Source: Vesta saturnalis | Taxonomy: Eukaryota; Arthropoda; Insecta; Coleoptera; Lampyridae | DNA length: 64,000 nucleotides | NCBI GenBank assembly: GCA_036346205.1 | Contig: JARFJB010000004.1 | Span: 255,001 to 319,000, forward strand | Direction of reading: 5' to 3' | In this document: positions 11,177-22,334 of the stretch, piece by piece | Position numbering within the stretch: position 1 is the first letter of the stretch | How the letters are laid out: the number at the start of each line of letters is the position of its first letter | Translations under genes and position numbers: made by a program | Notes under the pieces: generated by a model | The model's database searches: none | The model's input: the letters and a program-made list of their open reading frames with translations, nothing else | Told to the model about the DNA's origin: nothing

Positions 11177-12030
11177 GGAGAGGTAGTTTAACTGTTAAAA
11201 TTTTTTACATCATCTAGTGTAATGGGGAAGGGAATTGAATCATAATTCAAACCATATATAAAATGAGGATACCTGTAAATATATAGTGCCGAAACAACGG
11301 CCCACAGGAAGCAATACTCATCGTCATTTTTAACATTCACTACCGCATGCTTTAACTGCTATGAAGTAGGGAGCTTTAACGTAAATTGAAAGGCCACCTT
11401 TCAATGAGACATATCTATTAATGTTCGCCTAATACTTCATGTAATGCCCAACCGGAATCCCTATCGGAAAACTACCTTAATTTTTTTAATTTATAATAAA
11501 CGTTTTCATTATACCACTTACGTAAATTGGTCGCAATATTGATGACATACTTTTTTATGGTAAAAGTCTGCAACTGCAGAGTAAAAGGACATTAACCTTT
11601 AGCATTGATTGCCATTGCATTAATTTAACCTTTCGTGCAAAACTATTGTATGTATTTTGTCAAAAAGTAAGAGGGTCCTTGATGTTTGCTATATTGACTA
11701 TAATGTCCGTAAGTAACCTACCATTAAAACATGAATCTAGAGTGTACCAACTTAGTTTGAGTATAAGCAAAAATATAAAGCACACACTGCGGATTATGCA
11801 GTAATGGACTTGTGGCAAATATTTTATTTATCATAACTGATAATTAAAAATTAATAATTTAAATAACTATAGAAGTACTTTAGGTTTACTATTACAATTA
11901 CAATTATAGTCACGAGTGCAATATACTGACTGGTACAAAAATGCTCTTTATTGGCTTATATAGTCATATAAACCCACATTCAAGATCAAATATCACAATT
12001 TGACTTTATGCAGCATACAGGCTTTCATTA

Positions 12031-12540
12031 CCTTTAGATTGCGTTGAAGTAGTATTCCCAGGAACCTCAGTTCAGACAGATGCACACATGGCACTTTGTT
12101 CATTATTATTACTGGTCTTTACTGAGAATATCTATTAACACCTATCATTAATCTTGCTGATATTGCATGAAATACTTTCACACATTTTAGTTTATTGCCT
12201 ATGCAGCATACAGAAGCTTGTTTTACGTGAAAATTAAATTTGATACTTTCACACGCTTTAGTTTATTACCTTTAGATTGCGTTGTAATAGTATTCGCAAG
12301 AAATTTAGTTCAGACAGACGCACACATTGCACTTGTTCATTATTATTACTGGTCTTTACTGAGAATATCTATTAGCACCTATCATTAATCTTGCTAATAT
12401 TGCATGAAGTACCTTCACACGCTTTAGTTCATTGCCTTCAGATTACGTTGCAATCGTATTTGCAATAGTATCAGTTCAGACATTGTACTTCTTTTATTAT
12501 CTTCAGTGGGCGTCTACTGGGAATATCTATTAACTTAACC
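12031..12540. repeat. diverged tandem repeat (~166-238 bp units), copy 1
   Basis: The phrase CCTTTAGATTGCGTTG recurs at 12031, 12269 and, altered, at 12435. Each time it is followed by a run containing TCAGTTCAGACAGA and ATTATTACTGGTCTTTACTG. The first period is longer because it includes an extra ~70 bp CAGCATACAGAAGC segment. Confidence 0.8.
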
Positions 12541-12731
12541 TTGCTGACATCATATGAAATACTTTCTCGTGCCTATATTATGCAACATTCATTACAGATA
12601 ATCACTCTTTGCTTGCATAGGTCAGTTCATTCTACTAACCACTTTCACTTGTTAGCAATTTTGATAACGTTAACAGATTTACTTGTATATAGTTTTTTTT
12701 GCGAATCCATATGCCTTACCTAGTAGCCACT

Positions 12732-13260
12732 ATGGCTTCAACAAGCAAAAAAAGTAAACCATCAATGAAAAAAAAAGACAAATATTCTGCAAGATATCTT
12801 GGTGCTGCCATGTTTTAGTTACCAGCCTGCAGAACCACTCTCGACACCTTCAAATGAAAATATTCCTGTGATGTGGAGGAGGATTTTTCACGATATTTTG
12901 AAAAGTAAGTATACTTATTTTTTTACTATTACCACGGTCACTTCGCCAAATCCAATATGGAGGGAAGAATCTATCCTTTATACAACGAGATGATGACACC
13001 AGGAGGGCCTTGTAACATCTCCACCAACACATCTTACGCAAGGCTCTTCGACATTGCAAGAATTTAGGGTGAAGAGCGTGAGATGGTTACATCAAATATT
13101 GGCAGAATACACAAACAGTGAGGTGTCGGGGGTGGCTCGCGTTAAGCAACTAACTTTGGAGTTAACTGAGGATAACCAGCAGTTAGAAAAAATTAGAATA
13201 GGTATAGCAAAGGCAGAAAACGTGCTGAATACGTTAAAGGACTTAGATGTAAATATTTAA
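12732..13260 (+). CDS. small unknown gene, possibly two exons, with coiled-coil C-terminus (copy 1)
   Basis: An ATG at 12732 opens a Lys/Ser-rich start (MASTSKKSKPSMKKK) that ends after 28 residues at a stop at 12816. A frame shifted by one continues with YQPAEPLSTPSNENIPVMW and RRIFHDILK up to a good splice donor GTAAGT at 12905. The second segment (from about 13054) encodes SVRWLHQILAEY and a helical stretch with ELTEDNQQLEKI that ends at 13258. This looks like a small spliced gene with one frameshift. I do not recognise the family. The region repeats at 29341-29868, where the second ORF is 8 codons shorter. Confidence 0.35.
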
Positions 13261-15899
13261 ATTGTATTATATTCTATTGTATTTGAGTGTGTATAGTGTA
13301 ATTTAGTCAATTTGTTTTAGATGTGTGAATAGTTTTAAATTAGTATATGTTAGTAAGAAGTTTTTGCATAATTTGTTTAGTACAGTATTTTTTTTGTACA
13401 ATTCATTGTAGTTATAAGCATTTTTTTATGTTTTAATAAATAAATAAATAAAATAAACTTTTTTGGTTTATTATTTATCCTAAAAATTTCACTACAGATA
13501 AAAAACATCCTTGTATTATTATTTTGGAAATGTACATTCATATAATTCATATTTCGAGTTTTCATGAAAACAGTGCATAGGCACATTGAAATTTTACTAC
13601 AGCTAAAAAAAGGTCAATTTGCGCTAGAAAAGTGAAATGATCTACGTTAAGGAAAAAGTTGAAAAGATTTGACTTACTCATGTACTTATGTATAAATTTC
13701 TAAATCAAAGTAAAGCAGTCATTTTTTGCAAATTTTAAGTGCATTTTGCGTTACAAATTGATTTATTGTAAAATATGATGCTTATAAAGAAAGTGTGAAA
13801 ATATAGTACAGTTAAAAGTGAAAAAAGACTTGCGCTAAATAAAAGTCAAAGCAGTTCCCAAAAGAACGTAGATCTGAAAACTTTACGCCATGTATTTATG
13901 CTATACAAATGACACAATAGCATTCATACATTTGCAAATCCCGTTCCAAAATTGTAATGTGAATTGGTGACTAAGATTAATATAGAATGTTTACATTCAC
14001 ACCTGCATACAATGCTTTCAAAGCAAAATAACTGAGTTCATTATCCTACAATTGTTGAAGCAGTAATATCCACGCTCCATCAAAAATTGTAATTTTGGAG
14101 TCCTAATCAAACTGAAATAGAAAACAAGTCATGTTTTAAGTTCTGTTTGTTGTTTCAAAATTGAATTGATTAATTTAAAGAGCATTTTGATACATGAAAT
14201 GGACAAATTCCATGCATGTGTTCTTTCTGAGCTTACGTAAGCACAAAACGTTGTTTTAAGTGCTCTTTGTTATTTCAAAATAGAATTGCTTAATTTAAGA
14301 GTCATTTTCTCATATTTTGATAAATTTATACATAAAATTGATAAATTGCCTTTTATAAAACACAACTGTGTTGAAAAAAAATTTTTTTTCTGAGAATTAG
14401 GCGAAAATTTTAAAATTTAAGGAGCGCATCCTTTGTAGGACTCCCCAGCAACCCCACCTACACCCTTAGAAATGGACGTCCACATCCAGCCGTCTTTTAT
14501 CTCTTTCCATAGATATGCACATATATCTTTACTTTCTTCACACACCTTCAAACATACATCACCTTTATAGTTCAGGTACACGTCTATCGTTTATACAAAA
14601 ATAGTTGTATTTATACATTCAACTCTAGAACAATACTTGTATTTCAAGTTAAATATAATATTACAAATAATACTAATAATACTATATGGGCAATGCATTT
14701 TAAAATTGCAAGCTTTTTATTCATTACGAGTACAATCTATTTAAAATTGGTTATAATTGCATATACAGATGTAAAATGTCCAAAGATACATTGTGAGAGT
14801 TAGTGTTATTTTTATTTCATAAAAAATTTAGAATTTTTTATAAAAAACATATTACAAATATATTAAACATTTATTATATTACATCACATTTCCTATTGAT
14901 ACTCAATTAATTTGGAAAATATTAAAAATGTAAAGATACGTATTATATCGAATTGTGATATATAATATTTCACAATTAAGGAAGGCTTTCTTTAATGAAT
15001 AAACCGTTAGAATTTTTTAGATGAACAACGTATTACAAATATTTCCTAAATAAATAAATGATTTTATTTTACATCAGTATTTATGTTAAGAAATTATTGA
15101 TTTTGTGCAGTTTTAAAATGTGAATATAAATTTATGCCAAATATCACGAGAGTATTGTTAGTTGCCTAAAATATCAGGGTTAAAGCTTTATTATTATGCT
15201 CCGCTTCTCTTATGCATACTACCGTTTCCATTAAAAACAGCGTTTTCTAATGTTACAATTTTTATTCATACCTAATTATTCACTATTGCATATCAATGTT
15301 CAAAATTTATTTCATTTAAAGTTAAATACAAAATTTCACTTCATTACTTTATGTAAGGTGCATTCTAAAATTAAAAGCTTTTCCTAACGTTACAGTTCTT
15401 ATTATTTATTACATATAAATATAATAACCTGATATGGATAGCTTTTACATTAGGGGTAGCTGCCCGAATTTGATATATGTGTTAGTTACGTTTGGAAGTC
15501 TACCAGGCGTGTTTGGGGGCTTTTTGAATTTATTTTTGACAAATTCTGGCCCGTTTTCGAGAAAAATTGATTTATTTTTGTTTGAAAAGGTTGGAAACCC
15601 CTGCTTAAAAAATCTGCTTAAAAATATTTTTACCTACTAGGGGTAGATTTTACAATAGAGGTAGCCGCTTCATGCATTACCTTCGTCATATTCGCCTATA
15701 AAAAGTTTACTGAATCATACACACGCAAAGAAAGCCTTTTATTATAAACTAAGGAATGTCATACGATACCCCCACAGGTCAACAATCTTTGACTTTAACC
15801 ACTATTTTTAGAATTCCAAGAATTTTAATATGATGATGACATTGCAGTTTATATTTTTAGCTTTTGACTTTGACATGAAAATTTCCCGCCAAAACGTTT
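13261..15899. other. AT-rich non-coding part of duplicated block, copy 1
   Basis: No gene is recognised. It contains an AATAAATAAATAAATAAAATAAA run at about 13435, the repeat motif ending at 13654, and short ORFs without family features, including 15434-15640. Confidence 0.5.
13615..13654 (+). repeat. ~38 bp repeat motif (copy 1 of block)
   Basis: Reads CAATTTGCGCTAGAAAAGTG and ends GATCTACGTTAAGGAAA. Its reverse complement matches 3508-3545 at both ends, including the flanking TTTCCTTAACG. Its partner in the second block copy is at 30225-30265. Confidence 0.55.
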
Positions 15900-17383
15900 G
15901 ATCGCTGAGTGACCTTGTAATATGATGATGATGACATTGCAATATCTATGTTTGGCGAGCTCCAAAAACTTCCCGCCAAACGTTTGACCTTGAAGAGATC
16001 CAAAAGCTTACTTTTCTCACCACCAGAGGGCGATTGACCTTGAATTTGTCCAGAACTTTAGTATGGGAACTTTAATGTTTTTCTTTCCTCCTAAACTTTT
16101 TACCACACGTTTCTTCGCTGAAAGCGCCGACTGTATTGTATCAGTGAAATTTCCGTTAGGTTTAATTTTTTTAGCTATTCCTAATTTTCTTTGTTTTCAT
16201 CTGCTTTATGTATACTTTCTAAATCTCGGTAATCTCTGTAACTGATATGAAGTTCGCTCTGAGCATCTCATTGATTAATACCAGGGTCACCACGTGCGAG
16301 TAATTTCTCTAAATTTGCACCCGGGCCACAATACTAGTAACCAGGTAATTGCAATGCAACTGGAAGTCTATTGAATAGAGTATTCACTAAACCACCTGCA
16401 CCATTTCGCTTCGGACCTAACATTGTTTACCTACATGGACAAAGCAGAGTATTTACACCTAAATCGAGGTCACAAAAACAAATCATAGTTATTAATATTT
16501 CTTTGTTTAGTAAATGCTATACATTAGATAAGCCGGACGATAATACAATGTTTCCGTGAAGCATACAGCGTTAGTGAATTATTATACTTAGGATTTATAA
16601 CAACTTCAATGTCTTTATAATGTCATCATCTACCATGCAATTCTTTCTGAAAACGACGGTAGTTAACAACTTGTTGTATGAACTTTCATAGAAACATACC
16701 AGATTGTAAGGTTCAAGAAATTATAATTTATAGCTTATGATATACTTTAAATTGGATAGTTTTTCTACACTATGAGCATTGGATGCTAGAACAGCAATTG
16801 TGGTTTTCAATCATCACAGTTTTAAAATTCTGCCACTTCCTTTAATCGATTATGGCAATAAATACCAAGATTACTAGATAAGGACTCATAATGTTGATCA
16901 TAGATTATATCGTTTTCTTCGTTTACATTTCACCAATAAATTTTATTTTCAATTTCTTGGGATGGGAAAAATTGTAAGGAAGGAATTGTTAGAAGCTCAC
17001 CATTCCTTCATGTCTAACACCACATTATTGCTTTAATCATAGTTTTAACACACTTACTACTGGTGCAAGGTTGAGGTGTATACTTGAATTTCCATATCTT
17101 TGCATAATGAGCATCGTTAGATAGTTCATAATAGACAATCGATTAGGCATTCATTAGCTGCTTGTTTATACACTTCCGATAAATCATTTTATGTTGAAAT
17201 GATGCCCAGTTAGGGTTAGAAGAATAACCTTCATCTCGTTTCTCTTCATTTTTGTTTTACTATGTTTGCTATTACCATGTTTCTACTAACTATGTGGGTA
17301 TCCATACAAGAGCGAACTTTGAAGTTTGGATCGTTCTAGGAATGATTTTATTGTTGCTATAATTAAATAACGACTTTACTTGC
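15900..17383. other. nearly identical segment of the duplication without a recognised gene, copy 1
   Basis: Short plus-strand ORFs at 16063-16245 and 16371-16559 are retained in both block copies with one base change, but they carry no family motif. Their conservation is explained by the very high identity of the whole segment. Confidence 0.4.
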
Positions 17384-17689
17384 TCACAATTGAACTATAA
17401 CTAAACACTGTTTAAAAATGATACTAGTTAATGCATGCGCAATTCTCATGTGGGGTTGTAGGACTATTATTAAAAACAAATTGTTATGTTTGTTGTTTTC
17501 CGGATGCACCAAACTACTTATGAACATGTCCTTCATGTTTAGTAACGTTTTAAATTCTTCAGTTTTCTTTGAAATAGTCATAAAAGCGCTGAGTAGTACA
17601 CGTTTAAAACCTTCCATCACTATACGTTCACCGTACTTGGTATTAATTACAGCCACATTCAACAATTTTTCGATATCTCGAGGCCACAC
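17384..17689 (-). CDS. unknown ORF, protein-like, possible remnant of a larger gene (copy 1)
   Basis: A 101-codon minus-strand ORF identical in both block copies. The product contains IEKLLNVAVINTKYGERIV, MEGFKRVLLSAFM and EEFKTLLNMKDMF, a plausible globular composition. Upstream on the same strand (about 17860-17700), two frames read protein-like stretches (MWVFNKFKHVVKGDQAKDT and VIVKHGIGTYCESFKIM) separated by a frameshift. The ORF may therefore be the 3' part of an older gene. I do not recognise the family. A plus-strand ORF over the same bases is likely a shadow. Confidence 0.35.
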   Translation of the reverse strand: MWPRDIEKLLNVAVINTKYGERIVMEGFKRVLLSAFMTISKKTEEFKTLLNMKDMFISSLVHPENNKHNNLFLIIVLQPHMRIAHALTSIIFKQCLVIVQL

Positions 17690-18036
17690 ATTATTTTAAA
17701 GGATTCGCAATAGGTGCCAATTCCATGTTTAACAATTACAAGTTGCTGACTGACACACCTCTCTGTGGTTTACATATAAGAAAAATGTGTCTTTGGCTTG
17801 ATCACCTTTCACAACATGTTTAAACTTGTTAAATACCCACATTCTCCAACTTTTAGTTTAGAAAACTATTTGACATTGACTCAATTTAGTCAAGATAAGT
17901 ACCATTTGATCTTGGACTATTTCTAAGAAATGTAATATTATACCAGGTTAATAATGTTTGACCATGTCAACTCTATTTTTCAAAGAATTATAATATGATG
18001 ATAAAATACTTATCTGGTTTTTTAACGGTGTATTTT

Positions 18037-18105
18037 AAATTATACAATCTAAACGTTTCGATAACACTTCGATAACAGTTATCTTCGTCAGTAGTAATAT
18101 CTATT
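18037..18105 (-). ncRNA. hammerhead ribozyme motif in PLE 3' region (copy 1)
   Basis: On the minus strand the order is stem I strand CTA, core CTGACGA, stem II GATAAC paired with GTTATC, core GAAA, a minimal stem III (AC/GU), GTT as the cleavage triplet, and TAG closing stem I. PLEs are known to carry hammerheads with a very short stem III. In copy 1 the stem II loop is longer than in copy 2 because of a duplicated TTCGATAAC segment. Activity is untested. Confidence 0.6.
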
Positions 18106-18694
18106 AAAATTGTTAAAGATGTTGTAAACAATTTTGTCAAAGTTGAGAAATTAAAACATAAACATCATCCTGCTATTAATATAACAGTTTGAGAAACGTA
18201 TAAATCAACTACAGAATTAATTTTTAATAAAGTAGAACTAGGTCATTAAAAATTAAAAATTGTTAAACTGTCTTAAAGATGACAAATCAGAACACCCTCT
18301 GACGGCGAAGGATAACAATAGAAAATGTCCGCCAAGAAACACATTTCACAAAATTTAATCAAGTTGAGATGTAAATGTAATGTTGTGAAAAACTTCAATT
18401 TTAAAGGGATAGAAGCATTCACAAATATAAGCATGACATCAAATAAAATAATCCAGTTAAATCTAAAAGATCTCAAAGAGATATCTTTGTCAATAATTGC
18501 GAGTGTTATTAACAAGGCAGCACAAGGCAGATCGTTTTTTGTAATTTTTTAATTTGAATCTTAATTTCAATCAGTTATGTTAAATTATAATGCTGTGGTA
18601 ATTTAACATATACTGGGTAAAGCAATTGCTTCAAAGTCTAGGAAAAACACATAAAAAAACATAGACATACCAAAAGTCAAAATTAAAATCAAAG

Positions 18695-19306
18695 CTAAGA
18701 CGTATCATTATGCCTTTTTTTAATTATAAGATGCCAAAACCTATTTAAACGAAGATTTTCTTCTTGTCTATTAAAATTATTAGGGTGTTTATATATTTCA
18801 ATAGCTTTACGTTGTAAACGAACATAATAATGAGTTTGCCTTGACAATATTTCCATATTGTCAAATTCAATGTCATGATTTAGATTATTCAAAGTATGGT
18901 CAGCCACCGCAGACTTCTCTGGTTGACCTAATCTACAAAATCTCATAAGATCTTTACGTCTTGTATCAAAGCTACGTTTTGTGGTTCCAATGTATACTTT
19001 TCCACATGAACAATACAGCGTATACACGCCGGAAGACGATAATGGGTTTGAAACACCTTTAGGTGATCTTGAATGCTCTTTAATTTTTCTTGTAGGTTTA
19101 AAACTAGCCCTAATGCCATATTTAATTAGGATTTCTTCAATTATATATGTAATATTAGCTATAAAAGGAAGAAAAGCAGTACCAACATTAAGAACTGGTT
19201 TTTCTTTAAAGTTGCGTCTAGAAGGTGTAATAACTTTATTAATATCTGCAAGTGAATATCCGTTATCTTGTAAGGATTTTGTTAAATATTTATATTCATC
19301 CTTCAA
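18695..19306 (-). pseudogene. PLE reverse transcriptase C-terminus plus GIY-YIG endonuclease (copy 1)
   Basis: A 203-codon open frame that continues upstream without an ATG to ~19370 (KIGVIKSLVDQAKRIC), so the true protein was longer and only its 3' end remains. The RT-to-endonuclease linker has PFIANITYIIEEIL and YGIRASFKPTRKIK. The GIY-YIG nuclease begins at SSGVYTLYCSCGKVYIGTT, has a cysteine pair typical of PLE nucleases and the basic stretch RSFDTRRKDL, and ends with SAVADHTLNN. PLEs use this nuclease to nick target DNA for reverse transcription. The surviving part has no stop or frameshift, and the same 203 residues occur in copy 2. Confidence 0.85.
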
Positions 19307-19610
19307 AAATTCAGGGTCGCAAATTCGTTTTGCTTGATCTACTAAAGATTTAATTACACCAATTTTAAGTCATAGTAATTCACAAAGCAGCTGCTAACAG
19401 TATTGCATTTTTTTTGGGTTGGCATATATGTAGTCTTACATCATGTAAACTGAATAGACACGCTGCTTCCTATCCCTTGTTAAATACCAACTGAAGCAAA
19501 CATAACATTTGATGACAGTTGCGTACTACTTGTTATTACGGTGTTGTTTCTAACCATTCTAACCAGGTTTTTCACGGATGTACTAATATTATAACAACTA
19601 AATTTTTATT

Positions 19611-21125
19611 ATGGTACAATCTTGTTGTGCATACAACTGCACTGAACGACACAAACGTGGGACAAATACATCATTTCATCTGTAAGTATAATATGATACC
19701 CCAGAGTAGGCAATAATAAATCTGGGTATTATACAAATATCAATAAAATTTGTACATTGACTACCTCGAAATTCACGTAAATAAATTAATCTGTTCCAGA
19801 TGTCCTTAAGATCTAACTTTAGAAACACAATGGCTCCCAGCAATGCGCCGTGAAAAACTCAAAATATCGAAACATACTAGAATTTGTTCCAAACATTTCA
19901 CGCCCGATTCTTTTAGCACTCGCTCTTGGAGTTCAATGAAAAAATATGAAAGTCATGGTGTGCCGAGCATTTTTGATTTTCCTGATCACTTAGTGAAGAA
20001 AGTCATAACTAGAAACGTCCAACATGAAAAAATGTTAACGTTGAAAATCAAGAAAATCTTCGAAACAAGATCAAATAAAGACACTAATGTAGAGACGTCA
20101 ACCACAATTTCCGCCTCAACACAGTCCTCCTTACAGCTTCTTGCGAAGAAGAACGGGCTGCATTATGTTGGTGATTACAAAGAACATTGTCAAGATTTCT
20201 ATTATGTAAGAAATGAAAAATACAAAGTCTCTGTAAAAAGACAGCTGTCAAAACAAAAGCAACACATCAACATTTTGAAACAAAAGAATAGACGTCTTAG
20301 AAATAAAGCAACCGACTTGCTTGAAATTTACGCAAATAATTGTAGAAGAATCATAATTACAACTTTCGGTAAGTTAAACACCAATTTTATTAATTGCCTC
20401 CGCTCGTAGGTTAGTTTTAGTGCTGTAGTAATTTTTTTTATTGTTTATAAAATAATATGCTTGCTTCCACTAAAATAATATTTAAGCAGTTGTTAAACTC
20501 TAAGCGATCCAAAGCTTATTCACCTGAATTAAACAGTTTTGTGCTCACTTTGAGCTTTTGTTCACCTCGAGTTTATTCATACGTCAGAAAAACTTTTCCT
20601 GATATGCTTTCTCATTCTAGAACCCTTCAAAAATGGTATCAAAGTGTCGCTTATGGACCAGATTTTTAGGTAAAAGCATTAAAAACTTTAAAACAAAAAG
20701 TATTAGAACTTCAAGAAAAAGGCAAACCCTGTATTTGCTCCTTAATGGTTGACGAAATGGCAATAAATAAAAAAATAGAATAGGATGGTTGGAAACTTTT
20801 AGGGTGTGTATGTTAATAAACATTAATTCTTTAACTGTTGCATGAAATCTAGTAGATTTTTAACTCGAAAAGAGCAATTTAGTAAAAATGTGCTTGAATA
20901 TTGAATGAAGCTGAAGTAAAGTAAAGTAAAGAACTTTTGATGGAGCTACATCAAACTTCACAATGGCTAATCTTCTGGGAGCTATTATATCACTTGATTC
21001 AGAATCATATTTTCTTCATCCAGTGACAGAAAATATATTTCATTAGTTCCTCCCCGCATGGTTCAATTAGTACGCAATATTTTTGGGACATATAAAGTTC
21101 TGCATGATAATAACATGTAGTCAAT
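19611..21125 (+). pseudogene. P-element-type transposase with THAP domain (THAP9-like), broken (copy 1)
   Basis: Exon 1 begins at the ATG at 19611 with SCCAYNCTERHKRG, the start of a C2CH THAP DNA-binding domain, and ends at a GTAAGT donor at 19682. Exon 2 starts after the CAG at 19799 and supplies the rest of the domain: RICSKHFTPDSF and a GVPSIFDFP block. Its first codons are disrupted by a stop and frameshift, so the THAP domain is broken here. Downstream come a helical linker (KRQLSKQKQHINILKQKNRR), then PELNSFVLTLSFCSPRVYS and HSRTLQKWYQSV. The RNase H-like core follows, with CSLMVDEMAI (first Asp) and, after a deletion near 20.9 kb, FDGATSNFTMANLLGA (second Asp) and PPRMVQLVRNIFGTYKVL. 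The part with the third acidic residue is absent. Several stops occur. Confidence 0.85.
19751..20145. other. hyperdivergent patch between the two block copies (copy 1 side)
   Basis: Aligned by eye with 36371-36760, this stretch shows about 59 substitutions and two indels. The kilobase on either side has almost none. It covers the intron end, the second THAP exon and the start of the linker. Confidence 0.8.
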
Positions 21126-21127
21126 TA

Positions 21128-21130
<3 letters not shown>

Positions 21131-21195
<65 letters not shown>
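21131..21195. repeat. (TA)n microsatellite (copy 1)
   Basis: About 32 TA units directly after the P-type transposase remnant. The partner lies at 37747-37810. Confidence 0.95.
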
Positions 21196-21197
<2 letters not shown>

Positions 21198-21308
21198 AAG
21201 ACACCTCTTACAACAACCGTTGTAGTTAAGACAATTGAAAAAATTATTAATCAGGAATCGGTCAAATAGTGGTATACAATTAACCAATTTAGAGGGTAAT
21301 CCTCATTA

Positions 21309-21360
21309 TATTTATATCGATATTTCGCTACTGATTTGGTAGCTTTATCAGGAATACTGA
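21309..21360 (-). ncRNA. decayed hammerhead-like motif near second PLE (copy 1)
   Basis: On the minus strand: GTATTC, core CTGATAA (expected CTGATGA), stem II GCTAC/GTAGC, GAAA, short stem III AT/AU, ATC cleavage triplet, then GATATA, which can pair with TATTC around one bulged base. The change at the usually catalytic G8 suggests it is inactive. It lies 3' of the PLE fragment on the same strand, the expected position. Confidence 0.45.
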
Positions 21361-21723
21361 AAGTTAATGATAACAATCAATATTTGTACGTTCGTCAATC
21401 AAGGACAACTTACATATGTCGAGGTAATCACTAAAAACTAGTTACTAACATCTAACACAATTAACAATTAAAACTGATTAAAGTAATAATAAAATTACGA
21501 TCTAAAATACATGGAACAACCAGGTTATATAAATTTAATGCGACAGAATTTATGCAACGTTAAGAACCTTGATAAACTTATACGCGCCAAATTTAAATTT
21601 TTTAATTTTTTATATACACAGTGAAACTGATTTTATGTTATTAACTAAGTACAAAATTGTTATTAATGCAAAACTACAATTATATATTATTTAAATTTGA
21701 CAATATGTAGGTATACAGGTTAG

Positions 21724-22290
21724 TCAAGTTTTCACGTCACTGTTTGTGTTCATGCTGTTAAGTTGATGATTTATGTGACACATTTCTAAGATCTCCTTTT
21801 TTTGTTTTTTTCACATGTTAGAATTTTGGTTTCTTCGAAATTCATGTTATGGTCATGTACATTGACATGATTTGCGAGAGCATAAGCTTTATGTTTAATC
21901 TAACAGTCACTTTTATGTTGGGTAATTCTGTTCCTTGGTCTTTGTGTAGTTTGTCCAACATATATCTTTTGACGTTGAGAACAAGGAATGGAATACACTA
22001 GATCACTTTTATTGTATTTATTTGTTTTGTCTTCAGTAACACTAAAAAGTTTGTACACTGTGTCTATGTTAAGTAATTGTAAGTTTTCACAAATTTTTTC
22101 TATTAAATGAGTTAAACCTTCTATATACGGAAGCTTTTTAAATTTAATTATTTCATTACTATTGTCCCTATTGTTCTTGTCCAAATTGGTTTGTAGATGG
22201 TTGTAAATTAACCTCTTCAAAAAGCTTTTTGGATAACTATTGTTGAATAGTAACTGGATCAATTTCTTGTAATTTTTTCCAACCTATAAA
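21724..22290 (-). pseudogene. second Penelope-like element fragment with GIY-YIG domain (copy 1)
   Basis: Different PLE family from the one at 18-19 kb. The upstream part reads LLFNNSYPKSFLKRLIYNHL and YIEGLTHLIEKICENLQLL (linker). The nuclease then begins at LVYSIPCSQRQKIYVGQTTQ with RNRITQHKSDC. After a stop at 21898 the frame continues with ALANHVNVHDHNMNFEETKI. A frameshift leads to ILEMCHINHQLNSMN and the end at 21724. The 5' end stops near 22290, just before the MITE. Non-functional. Confidence 0.8.
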
Positions 22291-22334
22291 ATGGAAATTA
22301 AAACAAATGTAATAATTTTAATAACATTTTTACC

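Larger units (their letters stand above)
17995..19375 (-). mobile_element. Penelope-like element, 5'-truncated (copy 1)
   Basis: The 3' part of a PLE on the minus strand: C-terminal RT linker, GIY-YIG endonuclease, then ~700 bp of 3' sequence ending with a hammerhead-like motif. A second, older copy of the same element lies at 48080-49092 outside the duplication, which shows it is a dispersed repeat. The 5' end breaks off near 19375. Confidence 0.85.

Noticed and set aside
17418..17699. Plus-strand ORF of 93 codons in both copies
   Set aside because: Complementary to the more protein-like minus-strand ORF; hydrophobic and without motif.
18325..18552. Plus-strand 75-codon ORF in the PLE 3' region, kept in both block copies
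   Set aside because: Not preserved in the older PLE copy at 48.4 kb, no motif; likely chance.
18981..19337. Plus-strand ORF of 118 codons
   Set aside because: Antisense shadow of the GIY-YIG frame.
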